A DNA stretch of 36,319 nucleotides from assembly GCA_020439505.1 (NCBI GenBank), contig JAGQSO010000201.1:1-36319 (forward strand), given 5' to 3'. A program made the position numbers and the translations under genes. Shown in pieces: positions 31,943-36,319 of the stretch (within the stretch, counting starts at the first letter, position 1; the number at the start of each line of letters is the position of its first letter). The notes under the pieces are model-generated. The model was not told where the DNA came from. It saw only the letters and a program-made list of their open reading frames with translations, and ran no database searches. The DNA is from Acidimicrobiales bacterium. Lineage in GTDB: Bacteria; Actinomycetota; Acidimicrobiia; Acidimicrobiales; Iamiaceae.

Positions 31943-32030
31943 GACCACATCCCCACCCGGAGGTGGGAGGGCACCTTGGGTGTCCGTCCCAGGTTGCCGG
32001 ACCCGGTCGCCCGGGCCACTCATGATGACC
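31943..32030 (-). ncRNA. SAM-clan riboswitch (SAM-IV or SAM-I/IV-like), reduced P2, in the metX leader
   Basis: In transcript sense the 88-nt segment reads GGTCATCATGAGTGG, then a short P2 (CCCGG-GCGA-CCGGG), the hallmark TCCGGCAACC, P3 (CCTGGG paired with CCCAAGG), GGTGCC, a P4-like CCCACC-TCCG-GGTGGG and a closing GATGTGGTC that can re-pair with the 5' end, with a bulge. The order and the blocks GAGTG / CCGGCAACC / GGTGCC are those of SAM-IV and SAM-I/IV aptamers upstream of methionine genes; P2 is smaller than usual and lacks the loop that forms the pseudoknot in SAM-I. A -10 box places +1 at its first bases. The 80-nt tail to the metX start has small hairpins (CGGG-TTCG-CCCG) but no U-tract, so control of translation is likelier than termination. 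Confidence 0.6.
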
Positions 32031-32035
32031 GCAGC

Positions 32036-32066
32036 AGCGTAGGCCATCTACCAGACCCCTCCGCAA
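32036..32066 (-). promoter_or_regulatory. metX promoter
   Basis: -35-like TTGCGG (32061-32066) and -10 TACGCT (32036-32041) on the minus strand, 19-nt spacer. Initiation about 7 nt downstream falls on the first bases of the riboswitch. Confidence 0.5.
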
Positions 32067-32074
32067 CCAGTTCT

Positions 32075-32090
32075 CGGGTGATGCCACCCG
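32075..32090 (-). terminator. Hairpin after the DNA methylase gene
   Basis: CGGGTG and CACCCG pair around an ATGC loop, 4 nt past the methylase stop and just before the metX promoter. Confidence 0.45.
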
Positions 32091-32094
32091 CGGC

Positions 32095-33888
32095 TCAGGT
32101 GGCCGACGCCGGTAGGCGCGAGGCCCACCACTCCTCCAGTTCGGCGGCACCGGTCCGCCCGTAGGCCAAGGCCATCGCCGAGGCGAAGCTCTCCATGTCA
32201 CCGCGTCGCAGCGCCTCCGCCCCCTCGCCCCACGCTTCGTGGTCGACGGGAAGGGGCAGGTTCCCGATCAGCTCGACCGTCGGACGGATGGCGTTGACCG
32301 ATCTTGCCGTACCCGCAGCCCCGGCCAGGAGGACCGCCGTGGCGACCGGTGAGCAAACGACGGCGGCAATCTCCCAGAGCCGGTCGGGTGGGGTGGTCAG
32401 CACCACCGCCGGGGTGGACACCACCCACCGACCGTCCTGGTCCACCGCCGCCTCGCCGACCCGGGTCTGGCTGGCCACCACCACCTTGGGTCGGGCCGTG
32501 CTTCGAACCCATGACGCCGCCTTTCCTCCCGCCCGTTCGAGGGCCACGACATCGACCACCGGGCGTTCCCACAGGCGCCGGGCGAAACGGGCGGGCCGCT
32601 CCCCCCACCGGCACCGGCCGGGATCGACGAGACCCGAGGTGATCAGCGGGGCCTGGCCGACGGGAAGGTCGTTCATGGACTCCACGTCGGTATCGGAGAC
32701 GTGGTCGACCAGTCCGTAGTACTCGTCACGGAATGCGCCCGCCCCTCGACAGATCTCGGCCAGGGTCCCACCGGCGCGGTGATCGTGGTCGGGGACGCCG
32801 AGCGCTCGTAGCGCCAGCGGTGACCACGAGGCGGGCACGGGTTCGACTCGGCCCTTTGCTGTCTCGACGGCCCCCAGCCCCTCGAACGTTCGGCCCCGCC
32901 AACCGACGACGACCGGTCGCGGCCCACTGCCCGGTGACCCTGAAGGTCGGACGACCACCGGCGCGCACACGTCCACCGACGCTTCGAAAACCGGCTCCAC
33001 CGCCACCCAAAGTCCCACCAGGTCCACCGTTTCGGTGACCCTTCGTCGGGCTGCCTCGGCGTCGCGGGCCGACAGAAGCGAGCTCGGGACGACCATCGCC
33101 ATCGCGCCGCCGGGGGCGAGTGCGTCTACCCCCAGGACCATGAACAGGCTCGAGATGTCCGTGTAGGGGCCGACCACGGACCCGAACCGTTCGCGCAGTG
33201 CTTCCCGCTCGTCGGCGCCACGAATCGCTCGCCCGGTCAACTGGCCCTGGAAGGGGGGGTTGCCGACCACGAGGGTGAACCCCTCGGGGGGACCGGGGCG
33301 TCGTTCGAGTAGGGAGTCAGCCGATGTCACGTTTCCGGCAGACGGTGCCGGTCGACCGCCGTTGAGCTCAGCCCACCAGGCCAGGGATGCCTCGGCCACC
33401 GCGACCGCTCCGGGATCGGTGTCGGTGCCCCATAGCCGGCCCAGCACCTGATCGGCGCTCCAGCCGTCCTCGAGCAGCCGGTCACCGGCGGCGAGCAGGA
33501 ATGCCCCTCCCCCACACGCCGGATCCCACACCGTCGGGTCGTCCCGTCCCCGCTCGATTCGAGACCAGGCCAATCCGACCAGGCCGGCCGCCACGTCGGC
33601 AGGGGTGTAGTGGGACCCGGCGGAGCGGGCCCCGGGGTCCAGTGTCGACTCGTACAGTTCACCCAGAAGGCGGGGCGAGCACAGCTCGCTCGGTACGGTC
33701 AGCTCCCCTGCCGGAGCGACGACCGGTCCCGCCGCGGCCAACGCCGGCGGCACCTCCCAACCGGCGGCTGCCGCCACCATCTGAACCACCGACCGGGCGA
33801 TCGTCGAACGGTCCGAGGGTGACACACCGCCCGCCAGCAGCACCGCGTTCAGTTCGGTGGCGAACACCCGCAGGTCAGCGTCGGCCAC
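32095..33888 (-). CDS. Orphan N6-adenine DNA methyltransferase (TaqI/Eco57I-like)
   Basis: A 597-aa predicted DNA adenine methylase. The N-terminal part leads to GSHYTPADVA (residues 91-100, motif X), VWDPACGGGAFLLAAG (120-135, SAM-binding motif I), GTDTDPGAVAVAEASL (motif II) and VVGNPPFQG with catalytic NPPF at 210-213 (motif IV). The remaining 350 residues would hold the target-recognition domain; no nuclease motif is visible and no restriction gene is adjacent, so it looks solitary. The GTG start at 33888 lies 10 nt after the helicase gene, so the two share a transcript. Confidence 0.85.
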   Translation of the reverse strand: MADADLRVFATELNAVLLAGGVSPSDRSTIARSVVQMVAAAAGWEVPPALAAAGPVVAPAGELTVPSELCSPRLLGELYESTLDPGARSAGSHYTPADVAAGLVGLAWSRIERGRDDPTVWDPACGGGAFLLAAGDRLLEDGWSADQVLGRLWGTDTDPGAVAVAEASLAWWAELNGGRPAPSAGNVTSADSLLERRPGPPEGFTLVVGNPPFQGQLTGRAIRGADEREALRERFGSVVGPYTDISSLFMVLGVDALAPGGAMAMVVPSSLLSARDAEAARRRVTETVDLVGLWVAVEPVFEASVDVCAPVVVRPSGSPGSGPRPVVVGWRGRTFEGLGAVETAKGRVEPVPASWSPLALRALGVPDHDHRAGGTLAEICRGAGAFRDEYYGLVDHVSDTDVESMNDLPVGQAPLITSGLVDPGRCRWGERPARFARRLWERPVVDVVALERAGGKAASWVRSTARPKVVVASQTRVGEAAVDQDGRWVVSTPAVVLTTPPDRLWEIAAVVCSPVATAVLLAGAAGTARSVNAIRPTVELIGNLPLPVDHEAWGEGAEALRRGDMESFASAMALAYGRTGAAELEEWWASRLPASAT

Positions 33889-33898
33889 GGCGCGCGGT

Positions 33899-35062
33899 TC
33901 AGGTACCGGATTCGGGATCCCAGGCGGCGAGATCGGCCAGGATCTTGTTGTTCGAGAACACCTCGTGGAGCGGCTGGGTGATCCCCAGGCGCTTCATCAG
34001 CCGCTTGACCTCGAGCTCCTGGTCCCACAGGAACAGGGTGACGACGAGGCCCGACTCACCCGCCCTGGCGGTCCGCCCCGAACGGTGCAGATAGGCCTTG
34101 TGGTCCTCGGGCGGGTCGTAGTGGATGACCACGTCGATGTCATCCACGTGGATGCCACGCGCCGCCACGTCGGTAGCGACCAGGACCGGGAGCTTGCCGC
34201 CGGCGAAATCGGCCAAAGACCGCTCCCGGTGCTGCTGTCGCAGATCACCGTGGATGGCACCGGCGCGCACACCTTCGGCCTCGAGCTGGTCGACGAGCTT
34301 GTCGGCACCGCGTTTGGTGCGGCTGAACATCAAGGTCCGCTCACCGCTGCGCGCTATCGCCGCCGCGACCTTCACCTTGTCCATCTGGTGGACGCGGAGG
34401 AAGCGCTGGGCCATCTGGGCGACGGTGACACCCTGGGTCACGACCTCGTGGGTCACCGGATCGGACTGGTAGCGGTCGATCAGGCCCTGGACCACGCCGT
34501 CGAGGGTGGCCGAGAACAGCAGGGTCTGGTGGTCACCCGGGATGTGGCGCAGGATCCATTCGACCTGCGGGAGGAACCCCATGTCGGCCATCCGGTCCGC
34601 CTCGTCGAGGACCACCGTGGCCACGTCGACCAGGTCGACCTCCTTGCGGTCGATCAGGTCGATCATCCGCCCCGGGGTGGCCACCACGACCTCGACCCCG
34701 GCCTGGAGCGTCCGGATCTGTCGTTCGATGTCGGCACCGCCATAGACCGCGGCGACGGTCACGTTGCGCACCTCCCCCAGGGGACCGAGCTCATCGGAGA
34801 CCTGAGTGGCGAGCTCACGGGTAGGTACCAGGATCAAGGCCCGTGGTCGTCGTGGCTCAGCGGGCTCCACCTTCTGCAGGACCGGCAGTCCGAAGGCGAG
34901 GGTCTTGCCCGAGCCGGTCTTGGCCTTGCCGCAGACGTCGCGGCCGGCCAGGGCATCGGCGATGGTGAGCTCCTGGATGGCGAAGGCACCGGTGATGCCT
35001 CGGACCGCCAGGGCGGCAACAAGATCAGGGGCGACGCCGAGGGCATCAAAGGGGGTGGTCAT
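33899..35062 (-). CDS. DEAD-box RNA helicase
   Basis: A 387-aa ATP-dependent RNA helicase core without long extensions. Q motif (Gln30 in TGAFAIQELTI), motif I AKTGSGKT (47-54), Ia PTRELATQ, Ib TPGRMIDL, II DEAD (153-156), III SAT (184-186), IV LMFSRTKRGADKL, V ATDVAARGIHV and VI HRSGRTARAG are all intact. RhlE/DeaD-like; probably acts on structured mRNA or in ribosome assembly. ATG at 35062 with GGAG 8 nt upstream; 56 upstream codons of open frame are unconserved. Divergent from the serine hydrolase, with 207 nt between. Confidence 0.93.
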   Translation of the reverse strand: MTTPFDALGVAPDLVAALAVRGITGAFAIQELTIADALAGRDVCGKAKTGSGKTLAFGLPVLQKVEPAEPRRPRALILVPTRELATQVSDELGPLGEVRNVTVAAVYGGADIERQIRTLQAGVEVVVATPGRMIDLIDRKEVDLVDVATVVLDEADRMADMGFLPQVEWILRHIPGDHQTLLFSATLDGVVQGLIDRYQSDPVTHEVVTQGVTVAQMAQRFLRVHQMDKVKVAAAIARSGERTLMFSRTKRGADKLVDQLEAEGVRAGAIHGDLRQQHRERSLADFAGGKLPVLVATDVAARGIHVDDIDVVIHYDPPEDHKAYLHRSGRTARAGESGLVVTLFLWDQELEVKRLMKRLGITQPLHEVFSNNKILADLAAWDPESGT

Positions 35063-35234
35063 GTCTGGAACTCCGAAGGCGTCGACATCAGAGGGTCGTG
35101 CCGACGGCTTGCGGACGTTGTGCCCGATACGAGGACGACCCACGGGGCCGCCCGGCGAAACGAGGTGGGCGCCGCCCCGTGCTCGACACGCTACCGCCCG
35201 AGGCCGTGACGTCTGGGATCGGGGCTTCACCTTC

Positions 35235-35261
35235 GGGCACCCGTACGTGCCCCCGTACCAT
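35235..35261 (+). promoter_or_regulatory. Leaderless promoter of the serine hydrolase with overlapping inverted repeat
   Basis: TACCAT (35256-35261) lies 8 nt before the ATG at 35270. GGGCAC (35235-35240) and GTGCCC (35247-35252), a 6-6-6 inverted repeat, lie where the -35 would be and could be an operator. Confidence 0.45.
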
Positions 35262-35269
35262 CGGGATTC

Positions 35270-36115
35270 ATGCCGCCGTCACCAAAGGCCCCGCTCGAGC
35301 TTGCTCTTATCGGCATCGACACATGGCCCGTGGATCACGTGGCGGCGATCGCCGTCGGACCCGAGGGGATCCTCACATCACGGGGCGAGGTGGCCCGCCC
35401 GTTTCGCCTGGCATCGATCACCAAGGCGGTGTTCGCGGCGGCCTGCCTGGTGGCGGTGGAGGAAGGGACGCTGGATCTCGACGAACCAGCGGGTCCGGCG
35501 GGGGCTGACGGGGTCACGGTCCGGCACCTGCTCGCCCATGCCGGTGGCTACGGCTTCGACACCGGCATCATGCAGCGTCCGGGTCGGACCCGCATCTACT
35601 CCAACACCGGTATCGAAGTTCTGGCCTCGCACCTGACCGAACGGGCTGCGATGGCGGCTGGCGATTACCTGAAGGCCGCCGTGCTCGATCCGCTGGGCAT
35701 GGTCGACACGTACCTGCGCGATCCTTCGCTGGCCCACGGCTTGTGGGGCACCGCAACCGACATGGCTGTATTCGCGTCCGAGCTCCTCCGACCGACCCTA
35801 GTTGCACCCTCGACCCTGGCCGAGGCCACCTCGGTTCAGTTCGCCGGCTTGAACGGTGTCCTGCCGGGCTTTGGCCGGCAGTCACCCAACGACTGGGGCC
35901 TAGGCTTCGAGCTGCGGGGCAACAAGACCCCTCACTGGACGGGGTCCACCAACGACCAGGCGACCTTCGGCCATTTCGGCGGTTCGGGGACGCTTCTATG
36001 GGTTGATCCCCGTGCCGACCTGGCCCTAGTAGTCCTGACCGACCGGGAGTTCGGGCCATGGACCCATCCCCTGTGGCCGAAGCTCAGCGACAAGGTGCGA
36101 CAAGCCCGGATATGA
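35270..36115 (+). CDS. Beta-lactamase-fold serine hydrolase
   Basis: A 281-aa class C beta-lactamase/esterase-like protein. Active-site motifs: S-x-x-K at Ser49-Lys52 (LASITKAVFAAA), Y-x-N at Tyr110-Asn112 (RIYSNTGIEVLA) and H-x-G at His235 (GHFGGSGTLLWVDP). LLAHAGGYGF corresponds to the family's post-SxxK loop. It lacks a signal peptide, so it is probably a cytoplasmic esterase or peptidase rather than a resistance enzyme. It is short for the family (usually 350 or more residues). ATG at 35270 follows a leaderless -10. Confidence 0.86.
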   Translation: MPPSPKAPLELALIGIDTWPVDHVAAIAVGPEGILTSRGEVARPFRLASITKAVFAAACLVAVEEGTLDLDEPAGPAGADGVTVRHLLAHAGGYGFDTGIMQRPGRTRIYSNTGIEVLASHLTERAAMAAGDYLKAAVLDPLGMVDTYLRDPSLAHGLWGTATDMAVFASELLRPTLVAPSTLAEATSVQFAGLNGVLPGFGRQSPNDWGLGFELRGNKTPHWTGSTNDQATFGHFGGSGTLLWVDPRADLALVVLTDREFGPWTHPLWPKLSDKVRQARI

Positions 36116-36319
36116 CCCGCCGCCGAAGGCGACCCACGAGAACCCGCCCGCCAACAACGCCGAAGCACACCAAGCCGGGCCAAAGAAGCCGGAACGAATC
36201 CTCTCTGTGTCAAGTGGGTGGATCTGGGTGGTGTTGGGCGCGTCGAGGAGACGGCGTGGAGCCGTGGTCGTAGCGTGTCAGTGGGTCCGGGAGTGACCTT
36301 GCCGAAGAGCCGGCTGTCA
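36116..36319. other. No gene supported
   Basis: The last 204 bases after the serine hydrolase show only short open frames without recognisable features, and no terminator hairpin I trust. A neighbouring gene may begin beyond the window. Confidence 0.5.

Noticed and set aside
32095..33888. Restriction-modification or BREX-type defence system
   Set aside because: Only a methylase is present; neighbours are a helicase of the RNA DEAD-box type and methionine genes, and the protein is too short for PglX.

Overview
This is a GC-rich, gene-dense stretch of chromosome from a free-living actinobacterium. Supporting signs are the long menaquinone pathway, a resuscitation-promoting-factor (Rpf) type lytic enzyme, Tad/Flp pilus genes, four-S1-domain RpsA, frequent GTG and TTG starts, and several genes whose -10 box sits 6 to 9 nt before the start codon (leaderless mRNAs). 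The mixture fits class Acidimicrobiia, but that placement is inference from gene style, not from a marker phylogeny. No prophage, integrase, transposase or CRISPR array is visible.

Layout. 1-3578 (leftward): Tad pilus genes cpaB, cpaE and cpaF, the last cut by the window edge. 3854-6981 (leftward): rpsA, a SAM methyltransferase and an IF2_N-domain membrane protein. 7051-14721: yaaA followed by a menaquinone cluster on alternating strands (ubiE/menG-menF, menD, menH, menA, menE); menB and menC are absent here. 14813-20583: a two-CBS protein, a secreted seven-repeat FG-GAP/DUF4214 protein, an Rpf-like transglycosylase, a nitroreductase, an unrecognised protein and a lipoprotein. 20629-25194: a TauE/SafE permease, tRNA-Cys, cspA, a zinc-ribbon membrane protein, gamma-glutamyltranspeptidase and tRNA-Gly. 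25259-28509 (leftward): a 676-aa zinc-ribbon/polyproline/PH-like protein, a DUF4202 protein and a small membrane protein. 28627-31861 (leftward): fpg-like glycosylase, a PLP sulfhydrylase/cystathionine synthase and metX, with a SAM-clan riboswitch in the metX leader. 32095-36115: an orphan N6 DNA methylase, a DEAD-box helicase and a divergent beta-lactamase-fold hydrolase.

The most unusual signal is not a gene. A roughly 90-nt dispersed intergenic element occurs in three full-length copies (about 1165-1240 +, 12530-12625 -, 14719-14812 +) and three partial ones (9863-9892 +, 3799-3836 -, 17593-17625 -). Two full copies begin exactly at the stop codons of menA and menE. A short hairpin near the 5' end keeps pairing while its flanking bases change between copies, which suggests a structured RNA or a REP-like element. 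Other points of interest are the shrunken SAM riboswitch, the set of leaderless promoters, the IF2_N domain tethered to a membrane protein, and an Fpg homologue with an altered zinc finger.
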